Below, one piece after another: positions 1-9,181 of a stretch of DNA of 64,000 nt. How positions within the stretch are numbered: the stretch's first letter is position 1; each line of letters starts with the position of its first letter. The notes under the pieces were generated by a model. That model had not been told where the DNA came from and ran no database searches. It saw only the letters and a program-made list of their open reading frames with translations. The DNA is from Gracilibacillus salitolerans. Lineage in GTDB: Bacteria > Bacillota > Bacilli > Bacillales > Amphibacillaceae. Where the stretch lies: assembly GCF_009650095.1 (NCBI RefSeq), contig NZ_CP045915.1, positions 1,178,001 to 1,242,000 of the forward strand, written 5' to 3'. Made by a program: the position numbers and the translations under genes.

Positions 1-575
1 GTTATGCTTTTGCACAAGGTTTTACTATTGCAGGAATCTTTGCTTATGTATCCGGTATCCCTTTTGTTTATCAAAATATCTATGGCGTTTCGCCTCAAGT
101 ATTTAGTTTATTATTTGGTGTGAATGGTTTTGGATTAATTATTGGTACCCAAATTGTTGGTCGAGTATCGATTGTTTCGGAGAAAACTTTTTTGAAGATA
201 GGTTTAGCTATTTCTAATTCGGCTGCTATTTTATTGCTTATAGCTCTTCTGTTAAAAGCACCATTAGTAGCTGTTGCTGTTCCTATTTTCTTTCTCGTAA
301 CTTCCATCAGTATTATTGCAACATCTTCTTTTTCTTTGGCTATCGAAACAAAGGGGCATATTGCAGGAAGTGCATCTGCATTACTAGGAGTATTACCATT
401 TTTACTCGGTTCTTTAGCCGCTCCCCTTGCAGGAATAGGAGGGGAACATACAGCCATTCCAATGGGGATTGTTATCTTTTTTGGTAGCTTTTTAGCTTTT
501 TTATCCTATTTTGTATTAGCTCGAAAAGCTCCAATTAAAGTAGACGATGCAAAACGAGTTGTGAATAATAATTAG
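1..575 (+). CDS. Bcr/CflA-type MFS drug efflux transporter, C-terminal part
   Basis: The reading frame is open from base 3 and ends at TAG 573-575; the N-terminal part lies outside the window. The visible protein has the AYVSGIPFVYQ segment typical of the Bcr/CflA subfamily, followed by several hydrophobic helices and a short charged tail ending KVDDAKRVVNNN. The family exports drugs or small metabolites by proton antiport in the cytoplasmic membrane; the substrate cannot be told from sequence. A diverged copy of the last about 40 bases plus terminator recurs near 13486-13590, so the 3' end of this gene marks one border of the first glycan locus. Confidence 0.85.
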   Translation, partial: YAFAQGFTIAGIFAYVSGIPFVYQNIYGVSPQVFSLLFGVNGFGLIIGTQIVGRVSIVSEKTFLKIGLAISNSAAILLLIALLLKAPLVAVAVPIFFLVTSISIIATSSFSLAIETKGHIAGSASALLGVLPFLLGSLAAPLAGIGGEHTAIPMGIVIFFGSFLAFLSYFVLARKAPIKVDDAKRVVNNN

Positions 576-590
576 AGTGTATGAAATAGA

Positions 591-646
591 CACACACCTT
601 TTTAATCGAAACATTATTCGAATAGAGAGGTGTTGTTTTGTCTTTT
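591..646 (+). terminator. Rho-independent terminator after the MFS gene
   Basis: An imperfect stem pairs ACACCT with AGGTGT and CGAA with TTCG, followed by a T-rich run (TTGTTTTGTCTTTT). It lies directly after the stop codon. Confidence 0.6.
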
Positions 647-772
647 GTTCAGGGTTTTATGGAAAATTATTTAAAAGTAAGTACCAAAATGGAGTCTGAG
701 CTCATAAATTTGGTAATTAAAAAATGAATAAGTACCAAAATTTAAATTTAACAAGCTGAATTGTAACTAGTT

Positions 773-788
773 GTATCGAGCTCGATAC
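773..788. promoter_or_regulatory. Perfect 16-bp palindrome, possible operator
   Basis: GTATCGAGCTCGATAC is perfectly self-complementary with no spacer. It stands alone in the gene-free stretch. No promoter hexamers are clear next to it, so a role as operator is only a possibility. Confidence 0.35.
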
Positions 789-1247
789 GTTAGAGATAAA
801 GCCCTTCTTGATTGTTTACCGGTCTTTCCAGCGATGCATGGACACCCGGAAACAGTTTTACATCATTCTACTACCGCGTGCACCCAGTAAAAAACTTTTT
901 AGTGAAGGATCGCTTGTTATAATATTGTGTAGTAAGTCACTCATCGGTCTAGAATTGTCTATTTTGTCTTTTAAGAGTTTTTCTCCTGTGATCTTTTTGG
1001 AGTTGCTTTATGTTGTGTCTTGTTTAAAGAGATCTTCGAGTGATACACACTCTGTATCCTTTGATTATAATTTTAATATGGAAATAAGTGGAAAATAAAA
1101 AAGAGACGACCAACTATTATTAAACGCAGGGAACGTTATTAGAGATTCATTAAAAATGAAAAATTTGAATATTATAAAAAAATTTGAAGTTTATATTTTA
1201 TGTTTTATAATTAAAACAGACAAACCGAACTTTGAAGATCCATTAAA

Positions 1248-1261
1248 TGAAAACGCTTTAA
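1248..1261 (+). promoter_or_regulatory. cre-like site (CcpA catabolite control)
   Basis: TGAAAACGCTTTAA matches 13 of 14 positions of the Bacillus cre consensus TGWAARCGYTWNCW. It lies about 325 bases before the sensor kinase gene, a sensible place for carbon catabolite repression of a sugar-uptake regulator. By itself it is weak evidence. Confidence 0.35.
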
Positions 1262-1585
1262 ATAAGGGGGGATTATCGTTATTAATTTATAGATTGTTAG
1301 ATAAATTCATTGCAAAGGAAGTGGGAGCTTTAATTTTGTAATTTAAGGAACTTTGTTCAAATTCATCGAAAACAACATTGTCAAGTATGACCCAAAATTA
1401 AACGGGGAATGGGAGGAATGAACCAATAACTTTGGATGATATGATCCACTTAAATAATAAAGTGAGTATGAATAATTTTGTTTGTGAATTGAATGACAAA
1501 TGATCTGGTGAACAAGTTTTAGAAAAGGTGGGTGAAATTCTTTTAAAAAGTGAAGTAGACAGCTCACTAAATAGAGGTGATACCA

Positions 1586-3403
1586 TTGGCCCGTTTTCGA
1601 CTAGGATATTTTCATAAGAGAACAAGTTTTAAAATGAAATTGATTATTAGTTTATCCGCTGTTATTTTAATTGTATTTTGTCTCTCTGGCTATATTTCTT
1701 ACCGTATTTATCTTAATATTTTTGAAAAAGAAATAAGCCAACAGTTTTCTATGACAAATGAACAGGCACTAGCTAGGTTGGAGCTTCGAATCAAAAATAT
1801 TTATAGAATATCAAACTACATCGGATCTAATTCTAATGTTGAAGAAATCCTCAAGAAATCATCCATTGAGTATCCAGGTAGCAATTTTGAAAAGTACCTG
1901 GATTGGAGGGAATTGGATGAACTATTAAGTCAAGTTAAATTTGATGTCCCTCAGCTTAGCGCATTATATTTATATGATTTAAAGGGTAACAGTTTTTACA
2001 CTAAAGAAAGCGCTTTTATTGATGGTCTTAGCCATGAGGATTATCTAGAATTAACAAAAAGCTTGAAAGGAACAAACGGAGAGATTATATGGAAAAAAAT
2101 GGATTTAACAAGTTCCGTTGAAAATAGTCGATTTAGGAATGTCATTGTGGCTTCTAGGTTGATGAAGACCTCGAAATTAGAAACTTATGGCTCCATGATT
2201 ATGATCTTTGATGAAGCTGTATTCTCCAAATTGCTGAATTCAGTAACTGAAATGGAATCTGGACGATTTTATTTACTTGACCAGAGAAACCAATTACTTT
2301 ACACGAATGAGTCCAACGTTGAACATGTTGATCCATCATTTTTACTTACGTTGGATAAAGCAGATATACATATGATGGAGGAGATTCCTTATTTATTTAC
2401 CAAAAGTAAATCCGATGATACCTCCTTTTCACTAGTAAGTCGTATTTCTCTTCAAAATATTAAAGAGAAGAGCCAGATCATTTTTAAGATTTCTCTTTAT
2501 TCAGGGATTTTCACCATTATTTTGGCAGTGATACTAATTACTATCACTAGTTTACAATTTTTACGACCTCTAAAATCACTTGTGCGGGGAATGCAGCAGC
2601 TTCGAAAAGGGAATTTTGACACTAGTATTGAAATTCAAACCAATGATGAAATGTCGTATATCGGACAGAGTTTTAATTCCATGGCTGACAATATTAATTC
2701 ATTAATTAAAGAGGTTTATGAGAGACAACTAAATGAAAAAAAAGCAGAGTTGAAAGCTTTACAAGCGCAGTTAAATCCTCACTTTTTGTATAATACCCTG
2801 GATACGATTTATTGGAACGTATATTTGAAGGATGACATGGAGTCAGCAGAACTTGTTGTATCTTTATCAGAAATGCTTCGATATGTTTTGGAGCCTGTGA
2901 ATGAACTGGTAACACTAGAAGATGAGATTCACAATATGAAAAATTACATTAATATCCAAGAACATCGTTTTAAGGAGGACTTGAATACAACCATATATAT
3001 AGAGGACAGTGTGAAGTCCTGTCTATTAATTCGATTATTACTTCAACCTTTGGTGGAAAATATATTTGTGCATGCATTTCGTGATAAAGAAACAAATATG
3101 CTTATTGATATACATGCGTATCGTCAGTCAAATCAGTTAATTATCGAGATAACTGATAATGGTTGTGGAATGGATTCGGACATGAAGGAACGATTAATAG
3201 AAGGGAGCATGAATTCTAATAAAAATAACCATCGACAAAGAATCGGAGTAGAAAATGTTATTAGTCGTATGGATATGGTTTATGGTGAACCCTATGGGTT
3301 AGATATATCTAGCGAGTGTGGAATCGGAACAACGATGAAACTAATTTTACCTTATCAGATACCGACAAATGCTAGGAAGGAGGTCTTAAATGAAAGTGTG
3401 TGA
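1586..3403 (+). CDS. YesM/LytS-type sensor histidine kinase
   Basis: Membrane sensor kinase that would phosphorylate the response regulator encoded next. One transmembrane helix near residues 15-40, an extracytoplasmic sensor of about 260 residues, a second helix near 295-325, HAMP, then the His_kinase/HATPase pair. The phospho-acceptor lies in QLNPHFLYNTLDTIYW (His about 399 from the chosen start); the ATP site shows PLVENIFVHAF, DNGCGMD and a GVENV box. I chose TTG 1586 because GAGGTGA at 1574-1580 sits 5 bases upstream of it; a GTG at 1577 overlaps that site and would add three residues. The gene overlaps the regulator by 14 bases. YesM/YesN pairs usually sense extracellular oligosaccharides and switch on a nearby ABC importer, which fits what follows. 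Confidence 0.92.
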   Translation: MARFRLGYFHKRTSFKMKLIISLSAVILIVFCLSGYISYRIYLNIFEKEISQQFSMTNEQALARLELRIKNIYRISNYIGSNSNVEEILKKSSIEYPGSNFEKYLDWRELDELLSQVKFDVPQLSALYLYDLKGNSFYTKESAFIDGLSHEDYLELTKSLKGTNGEIIWKKMDLTSSVENSRFRNVIVASRLMKTSKLETYGSMIMIFDEAVFSKLLNSVTEMESGRFYLLDQRNQLLYTNESNVEHVDPSFLLTLDKADIHMMEEIPYLFTKSKSDDTSFSLVSRISLQNIKEKSQIIFKISLYSGIFTIILAVILITITSLQFLRPLKSLVRGMQQLRKGNFDTSIEIQTNDEMSYIGQSFNSMADNINSLIKEVYERQLNEKKAELKALQAQLNPHFLYNTLDTIYWNVYLKDDMESAELVVSLSEMLRYVLEPVNELVTLEDEIHNMKNYINIQEHRFKEDLNTTIYIEDSVKSCLLIRLLLQPLVENIFVHAFRDKETNMLIDIHAYRQSNQLIIEITDNGCGMDSDMKERLIEGSMNSNKNNHRQRIGVENVISRMDMVYGEPYGLDISSECGIGTTMKLILPYQIPTNARKEVLNESV

Positions 3404-4955
3404 TGTCTTAATTGTGGATGATGAAATCAAGACTAGGCAAGGATTAACCAAATTAATAGAAATGAATGCACCGAACTGGAGTGTAGTTGAAACAGCCAGA
3501 AACGGATATGATGCTATTGAAAAAATGAAGGAGTTAAATCCTGAATTAGTACTGACAGATATTCGGATGCCAAATATGGACGGGATAGACCTAGCCAAAG
3601 AACTTTATCAGGAATTTCCGGATACAAAAGTCGTTATGTTGACAGGCTACAAAGATTTGAAATACGCGCAAGCAGCAATTAGGCACGGAGTGTTGGACTT
3701 CTTGTTAAAGCCTTGTCCAGAAAAAGAATTACTTAAAGTTCTTGATAAAACCTACCGAACTATAATGGAAGAAATGAAGGAACGAGAAGAACACTTAATG
3801 GAAAAACAATTAATTGATGAAAATACGATTCGTTCGCTGATGCTGCGATTGCCTTATGATCATACGAGATTAGAAAAAATAAAAAAGGATTACCTACAAA
3901 AAGAAGTTTTACTATTCAAAGTAACAACGTACTTCCCCAAGACAAAGTCCTATCGTTCTAAAGATCTGAGTTTATTGCAATTATCCGTATCGAGTGTTAC
4001 AGAAGAACTGCTTGAAAAATTTGACCTGAGCGGCATATTGTTACCTGTATTACATGATATTTATGCTATTTTTATAGATTCACATACGCCCATTTCTAGT
4101 TTTGTACAGACCTTAAGTAAGACAATTAATGAAGTGCTCGGAATTACAGTTGAAACTCATCAATCAGGTCTTATTGAAGATTTAGTTCAGATACCAATTC
4201 ATTTAGAAAATTTTATAGCTAAGCGAAATCACATGAACAGAGTCACTATTTCAAGTGAAGAAATGACGGATACCAATCTAAAGATTCACACTTTGAATCA
4301 AAATAAAATTAGAATTGTCCATGATGAAATTATGTCGAAAATGATGCTTGGTCAAGTCAACGAAGTGAAGAGCTATATAAATAACTACATTACAGATTTG
4401 AAAACCTTATCCATGGAAGATGCAAAAGTGGAAGTCTTAATCCTGGTTCTATCGTTTTATGAAATAATTCAAAAGGAATTAACAGAGAATAACCCAGAGG
4501 TAGGTGTAGGTATTCAAATCAGTCAGTTTCACTTATTGGACGAAATAGATGAAGTAGTAGACTGGGCCAGAAAACATGAAGAGCTATTTTATAAAGAACT
4601 AAATACTTGGTTTAAAAGTAAAAATGAAAATATTGTTGCAAAATCGATACGTTATATTGAAGACCATTATATGGAGAGCTGTAACCTGAAAGAAGTAGCA
4701 AACTTTGTACATTTGAGCCCAAATTATTTTAGTAATTTATTTAAAAAAGAAAAGTCAGAAAGCTTTGTCAACTATGTTACAAAGTTCAGAATCGATAAAG
4801 CTAAATTATTACTAAGCAATACAGAAATGAAAATCTTCGAAATTGCTGAATCTGTAGGGTATGATGATTCCAATTATTTTACCACTGTTTTTAAACGGTT
4901 AACAAAAATGTCACCTAGAGAATATCGCAATCAAGGAAGTAAGAAAATTATTTAA
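3390..4955 (+). CDS. YesN-type response regulator with AraC DNA-binding domain
   Basis: N-terminal receiver domain (about 1-125) with acidic pair DD at 10-11, phospho-acceptor Asp57 in LVLTDIRMPNMDG and conserved Lys in LLKPCP. The middle about 280 residues are a variable linker region as in other YesN proteins. The C-terminal about 100 residues carry two AraC helix-turn-helix motifs, the second with IAESVGYDDSNYFTTVFKR. A good ribosome binding site (AAGGAGG) precedes the ATG, and the gene overlaps the kinase gene. It most likely activates the permease, lipoprotein and sulfatase genes downstream. Confidence 0.93.
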   Translation: MKVCDVLIVDDEIKTRQGLTKLIEMNAPNWSVVETARNGYDAIEKMKELNPELVLTDIRMPNMDGIDLAKELYQEFPDTKVVMLTGYKDLKYAQAAIRHGVLDFLLKPCPEKELLKVLDKTYRTIMEEMKEREEHLMEKQLIDENTIRSLMLRLPYDHTRLEKIKKDYLQKEVLLFKVTTYFPKTKSYRSKDLSLLQLSVSSVTEELLEKFDLSGILLPVLHDIYAIFIDSHTPISSFVQTLSKTINEVLGITVETHQSGLIEDLVQIPIHLENFIAKRNHMNRVTISSEEMTDTNLKIHTLNQNKIRIVHDEIMSKMMLGQVNEVKSYINNYITDLKTLSMEDAKVEVLILVLSFYEIIQKELTENNPEVGVGIQISQFHLLDEIDEVVDWARKHEELFYKELNTWFKSKNENIVAKSIRYIEDHYMESCNLKEVANFVHLSPNYFSNLFKKEKSESFVNYVTKFRIDKAKLLLSNTEMKIFEIAESVGYDDSNYFTTVFKRLTKMSPREYRNQGSKKII

Positions 4956-5300
4956 TTCATTACCTTATACCTTTTAGAAACCACGTCTGCCAGTAAAGAG
5001 ATGTCAAATGTTCTTATCAATGCCAAGCACTGATAGTATGTGTTTGCTGTTGAAGAGCTTAATAAAATGGATTGATTATAGAAGTGTATGACCAAGCCGC
5101 TACCTGAGAAAAGGGTAGTTTTTTTCTTTAAAGAAAGAAAGTAAATTTCTCTAGTTTTACAGTTGATTATTCAAGGAAACAAAAAATGTAACCGTGTACA
5201 ATGAATTTAAAGATATAACAAGTTTCAAGGACTAGGAGAGTGGTACTTATGAAAGTTTAGGGAAATTGAGTATTTAAAGAAAACAGTTAGGGAGAGAGGT
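4956..5300. other. Intergenic control region before the lplB-like operon
   Basis: No gene seen. It contains a short terminator-like hairpin at 5100-5128; the rest is AT-rich and is the likely place for a YesN-dependent promoter. No clear repeated operator half-sites could be made out by eye. Confidence 0.4.
5100..5128 (+). terminator. Weak terminator after the two-component genes
   Basis: CTACC and GGTAG form a 5-base-pair stem around a 9-base loop, followed by a run of T. The stem is short, so termination may be partial. Confidence 0.4.
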
Positions 5301-6287
5301 GTGAAAATAGAAACCATGCAAACTGAAAATTTACAAACACAAGAAAAGTCGATGAATGAGGAAATGATAAGAAAAAATTCTATAAAGTTAAAAAGAAAAA
5401 AGCGATTTAAACAAAATATTCCTTTACTACTGATCTTTTTCCCTGTCATTATTTTCTATTTAACATTTAAGTATGCCCCTATTATGGGAAATATTATTGC
5501 TTTCAAAGAATACAACTTCTTTGACGGAATATTCGGTAGCCCCTGGGTAGGATTTCATAATTTTGAACTATTATTTACTCAGACCCAGACACTAAATATC
5601 ATCCGAAACACATTAATGCTAAGTGTTTTGCAATTGGTTTTTGGTTTTCCGGCTCCAATCATTCTTGCCATTTTGTTAAATGAAGTGAGAAAAATGTTTT
5701 TCAAGCGAACTATACAAACGATTGTTTACTTGCCTCACTTTTTTAATTGGGTAATTATCGGAGGTATTGTTCTAACCCTATTTTCTATGGAGTCGGGGTT
5801 TATAAACCATTGGATCGAGAGATGGACAGGAGAACCCTATCCGTTTTTATACAAGCCCTTGTCATGGATAGGGGTGTTTATTAGCTCAGGTATATGGAAG
5901 GAAATGGGGTTTGGGACGATTATTTACTTAGCAGTTATTGGCATGATAAATCCGAGTCTGTATGAATCTGCAAGCATAGATGGGGCCAATAAATTTAGAC
6001 AAATCTGGCATATTACTCTTCCACAAATGCGTCCTACTATTATTATATTGTTTATTCTCGCGACAGGGAATGTTATGGAGGTTGGTTTTGATCAGGTTTA
6101 TATGCTTCAAAATCCAGTTGTTTCCAATGTTGCAGAAGTTATAAGCACTTATATATATCGTGTAGGTTTGTTGGGTGCACAGTTTAGCTTGAGTGCGGCA
6201 ATGGGTTTATTTGAAGCTCTTGTAGGTCTAGTGTTGGTGTTATCTGCCAATTGGATTGCCCGTAAATTTGATCAGGGATTGTTTTAG
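5301..6287 (+). CDS. LplB-type sugar ABC transporter permease
   Basis: Inner-membrane subunit of a CUT1-family importer. After a basic, soluble N-terminus of about 45 residues come six predicted helices starting at IPLLLIFFPVIIFYLTFKYAP, and the EAA loop that docks on the ATPase reads YESASIDGANKFRQIWHITLPQ. The segment IIAFKEYNFFDGIFGSPWVG is typical of LplB and YtcP-partner permeases. The start is uncertain: GTG 5301 has a close GGGAGAG, while ATG 5316 is 15 bases further in. It lies 12 bases before its partner permease. LplB-type systems take up oligosaccharides, often uronate-containing ones. Confidence 0.9.
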   Translation: MKIETMQTENLQTQEKSMNEEMIRKNSIKLKRKKRFKQNIPLLLIFFPVIIFYLTFKYAPIMGNIIAFKEYNFFDGIFGSPWVGFHNFELLFTQTQTLNIIRNTLMLSVLQLVFGFPAPIILAILLNEVRKMFFKRTIQTIVYLPHFFNWVIIGGIVLTLFSMESGFINHWIERWTGEPYPFLYKPLSWIGVFISSGIWKEMGFGTIIYLAVIGMINPSLYESASIDGANKFRQIWHITLPQMRPTIIILFILATGNVMEVGFDQVYMLQNPVVSNVAEVISTYIYRVGLLGAQFSLSAAMGLFEALVGLVLVLSANWIARKFDQGLF

Positions 6288-6299
6288 GAGGAATTTAAG

Positions 6300-7175
6300 A
6301 TGAAACCAACTCTAGGTGATAAGATTTTTTACGTGATTAATTATATAGCTTTGTCGATTATCTCACTGACCTGTTTATTTCCTATTGTTCATATGGCTGC
6401 CTTATCTTTAAGTGATTCACATTCGATAATGTCAGGGCATGTTTCCATTTGGCCGAAAGGATGGACAATTGAAGCTTACATCACTTTATTTCAAGGTACC
6501 CAAATTTTAGGTGCATTTAAAAACAGTGTGATCATTACGGTTGTTGGTGTGGGATTGAGTATGCTTTTCACTATTATGGCCGCCTATCCTCTGTCACGAA
6601 AGTATTTCTATGCAAGAAAAACATTCACTTTGCTTATGGTGTTCACCATGTTGTTCGGAGCAGGAATGATACCGTCTTACTTAGTAGTGAAGAGTTTGGG
6701 ATTAGTCGATACTTATTTTGCCATCTGGTTTCCCGGTTTAATCAGCACATATAATATGCTGGTTATGAAAAGTTTTTTTGAAAATCTGCCGGAAGAATTA
6801 GAAGAAGCGGCACGAATCGATGGATGTGGTGAAATTAGATTGTTAATAAATATTATCCTACCACTTTCAGTACCAATGATTGCTACATTATCCTTATTTT
6901 ACGGTGTGGGGTATTGGAATATGTTTATGAATGTTTTGATTTATATCAATGAAACCGATAAGTACAACTTGTCTGTACTTGTACAACAGATGGTTCAAAG
7001 TCAATCGGTTATGCAGGAATTAAATGAAGTTATGTCGGAGGATATACAAAACATCACACCAGAATCTGTTAAAGCAGCAGGGGTAATGGTGATGGTCATA
7101 CCTATGCTATTAGTCTATCCTTTCCTTCAAAAATATTTTGTTAAAGGCGTATTAATTGGCTCTATTAAAGGATAG
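6300..7175 (+). CDS. LplC/YtcP-type sugar ABC transporter permease
   Basis: Second membrane subunit of the importer, with six predicted helices and the EAA loop LEEAARIDGCGEIRLLINIILPLS. It ends in the characteristic FVKGVLIGSIKG. A ribosome binding site AGGAGGAATTTAAG precedes ATG 6300. Length (291 residues) is usual. It is followed by 225 bases before the lipoprotein gene, longer than elsewhere in this cluster, so the lipoprotein may also have its own promoter. Confidence 0.92.
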   Translation: MKPTLGDKIFYVINYIALSIISLTCLFPIVHMAALSLSDSHSIMSGHVSIWPKGWTIEAYITLFQGTQILGAFKNSVIITVVGVGLSMLFTIMAAYPLSRKYFYARKTFTLLMVFTMLFGAGMIPSYLVVKSLGLVDTYFAIWFPGLISTYNMLVMKSFFENLPEELEEAARIDGCGEIRLLINIILPLSVPMIATLSLFYGVGYWNMFMNVLIYINETDKYNLSVLVQQMVQSQSVMQELNEVMSEDIQNITPESVKAAGVMVMVIPMLLVYPFLQKYFVKGVLIGSIKG

Positions 7176-7400
7176 ACACATATTAGTAGTGTAATAAAAT
7201 CTTTTATTAAAAATAAAATTAAAACATTCTATTTTGTAAACGTCTAGGGCGTAGAATTATAATTGTTCACCCAAGTTTTTACTTTATAACTTTTTAAAAT
7301 ACAAAATCTTTCTTAGGGGGAATGATAGATTTTAATGTAAATGTAATATAGCTAATTAGAAGGTGGTTTTTTCAACTATTTAATCTAGGAGGGGAAAAAT

Positions 7401-9071
7401 ATGCGAATAGAACGTAAATGGTTCGTTATGGTAATAGTACTTTGTTTGGCATTAGGTGCACTCTTAGCTGGCTGCACATCGAAAGAAAGCTCTGAAACTG
7501 TAGAAAATGAGACCGAAAGTAATGAGAGCAATGAAAATAGTCAGAATAGTGAAAAACCCCAAATCACATCTTCGATTTATGATCGTGGGAGTGTTCCCGC
7601 TGCGGAAGGTTCCATAGAAGATAATCGATGGACGAAATGGATTAAACAAAATGGACCAGTTAATGTAAAGTATCAACCGATACCACGTTGGGAATCGACC
7701 GAAAAGTTCAATACTTTATTTGCCTCCGGTCAGGCACCAGACCTCTTATTTGAATATAGTGCAGGACCTAAAGATACTTGGTATCAACAAAAGCAATTAA
7801 TGCCTTTGGGAGAAATAATTGAAGAACATAGCACCGACTATAAGCAGATGCTTGAAGACTATCCAGCATTGAGAAAAGCAGGAACATTAAGTGATGGTAA
7901 ACTATATTTCTTAGGCAGATTGAATGAAATTACACCGATACGTGCCATGTTTGTTCGTAAAGACTGGCTGGATAAGCTAAACCTTGAGGTTCCCGAAACA
8001 ACAGAAGAATTATACCAAGTTGCCAAGGCTTTCACTGAACAGGACCCAGATGGCAATGGGGAGGATGATACGTACGGAATAGCTATTAGTCATCAATCTG
8101 CCCGTACCATAGATCAGGTTTTTCAAAACATGGGATTTGTTATGAGAAACGACCAAATTGTACGAGCTTGGGACAGTGCAGTTGAAGCAACAAAGTTTAG
8201 AAAGCGCTTATATCAAGAAGGGATAGTGGATCGGGATTATCTGAATGATAATAACGGTGAAAAGGCTAGAAAAGATTTTGTAACTGGTAAGTTGGGTATA
8301 TATCCACTCCTCTTAAAATGGGACCAGTTTGCAAAAAATGAACTCAAATCATTAAAACAAAATGTACCTGAAGCTGAAATTATCCCAATTGCTTATCCAG
8401 AAAGTCCAGCAGGATCGTTTAATCCAACCTACCAAAATCCGGTACAAATGACTGCTGCGGTGTCCAGAGGGGCGAAAAATCCAGAAGCTGTTATCAAATT
8501 TGTAGATTTTCTAGTGAAGCCTTCAACAGCCAACATGTTGAATTTTGGTGAGGAAGGCGTACACCATGAACTTGATGGAAATGGATGTCCTAAGATTATG
8601 GATGGTGAACATAACGAAGAAGTGGGATATATGACAGATGCCACCATGTTATCCTCATCTAGTTTTGTGACGGAGGGCAAGTGTGGTTATGAGACTATGT
8701 TTAATCCAGAGATTCCTAATGAAAAGGAAGGGCTCGAGTTATATGAAATGAGTAGAGAAGTGTACTTTGATTTGAGCCGTCCATATTCGGAAATCACGCA
8801 TTCGGAGCATATGCCTCAATTACCTAAGGAACTGGATATCACTCTAGGTCAAACAGGGGCATCAATCGATGAATTGTGGGTAAAAGCTATTGTCAGTGGT
8901 TCTGATTATACGGTAGAACAAGCACTGAAAGATGCGAAGAAAATATGGCAAAACGGTAGAGGACCAGATGCTGAGCAATGGTGGAGCGATTGGTATGCTG
9001 AAAACAAAGATTCTGCATTCTTGGCTAAGGATATCTATGGCATTGTAGAGCAGCAACAGGCTCAGAAGTAA
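7401..9071 (+). CDS. LipO/YtcQ-type extracellular solute-binding lipoprotein
   Basis: Substrate-binding subunit for the LplB/LplC-type importer. It has a lipoprotein signal peptide with lipobox LLAGC (Cys about residue 25), then an acidic Ser/Asn/Glu-rich linker and a large binding domain; 556 residues is normal for this LipO-like group, longer than ordinary sugar-binding proteins. The ribosome binding site TAGGAGGGG lies just upstream. The segment DPDGNGEDDTYGIA resembles the calcium-binding loop common in the family. The sulfatase downstream suggests a sulfated oligosaccharide ligand (inference). Confidence 0.92.
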   Translation: MRIERKWFVMVIVLCLALGALLAGCTSKESSETVENETESNESNENSQNSEKPQITSSIYDRGSVPAAEGSIEDNRWTKWIKQNGPVNVKYQPIPRWESTEKFNTLFASGQAPDLLFEYSAGPKDTWYQQKQLMPLGEIIEEHSTDYKQMLEDYPALRKAGTLSDGKLYFLGRLNEITPIRAMFVRKDWLDKLNLEVPETTEELYQVAKAFTEQDPDGNGEDDTYGIAISHQSARTIDQVFQNMGFVMRNDQIVRAWDSAVEATKFRKRLYQEGIVDRDYLNDNNGEKARKDFVTGKLGIYPLLLKWDQFAKNELKSLKQNVPEAEIIPIAYPESPAGSFNPTYQNPVQMTAAVSRGAKNPEAVIKFVDFLVKPSTANMLNFGEEGVHHELDGNGCPKIMDGEHNEEVGYMTDATMLSSSSFVTEGKCGYETMFNPEIPNEKEGLELYEMSREVYFDLSRPYSEITHSEHMPQLPKELDITLGQTGASIDELWVKAIVSGSDYTVEQALKDAKKIWQNGRGPDAEQWWSDWYAENKDSAFLAKDIYGIVEQQQAQK

Positions 9072-9082
9072 ATGTGTATTTA

Positions 9083-9135
9083 AAAAGTTTCATACTTTAT
9101 AGATAGAGATAGTTTCTATGCAATATGAAACTTTT
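9083..9135 (+). promoter_or_regulatory. Stem-loop after the lipoprotein gene
   Basis: A perfect 12-base inverted repeat (AAAAGTTTCATA at 9083-9094, TATGAAACTTTT at 9124-9135) encloses a loop of 29 bases. There is little T-run after it, so it looks more like an mRNA-stabilising or partial-termination structure than a full terminator. An in-frame ATG at 9125 sits inside the stem and is not the likely start of the sulfatase. Confidence 0.55.
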
Positions 9136-9181
9136 ACTATTGATACATTCTGTTAAAGATGGGTTAAACGAGGTGACACAC

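Larger units (their letters stand above)
647..1572. other. Long gene-free stretch with short decayed frames
   Basis: About 0.9 kb without a convincing gene. It holds a 13-base direct repeat (TAAGTACCAAAAT near 681 and 729), a perfect 16-base palindrome at 773-788 and a cre-like site at 1248-1261. Two open frames (808-1098 and 1156-1341) lack ribosome binding sites and family resemblance. Around 1425-1570 a frame reads like protein (TLDDMIHLNNK, then a stop, then GEQVLEKVGEILLKSEV), suggesting a decayed gene end, but I do not recognise the family. Confidence 0.5.

Noticed and set aside
808..1341. Two plus-strand open frames (96 and 61 residues)
   Set aside because: No ribosome binding sites, odd composition and no family resemblance.
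7192..7209. TAATAAAA/TTTTATTA inverted repeat as terminator
   Set aside because: The loop would be only two bases and the stem has no G-C pair.
9125..9181. Upstream ATG as sulfatase start
   Set aside because: It lies inside a 12-base-pair stem and has no binding site; TTG 9182 has GAGGTGA at the right distance and fits relatives.
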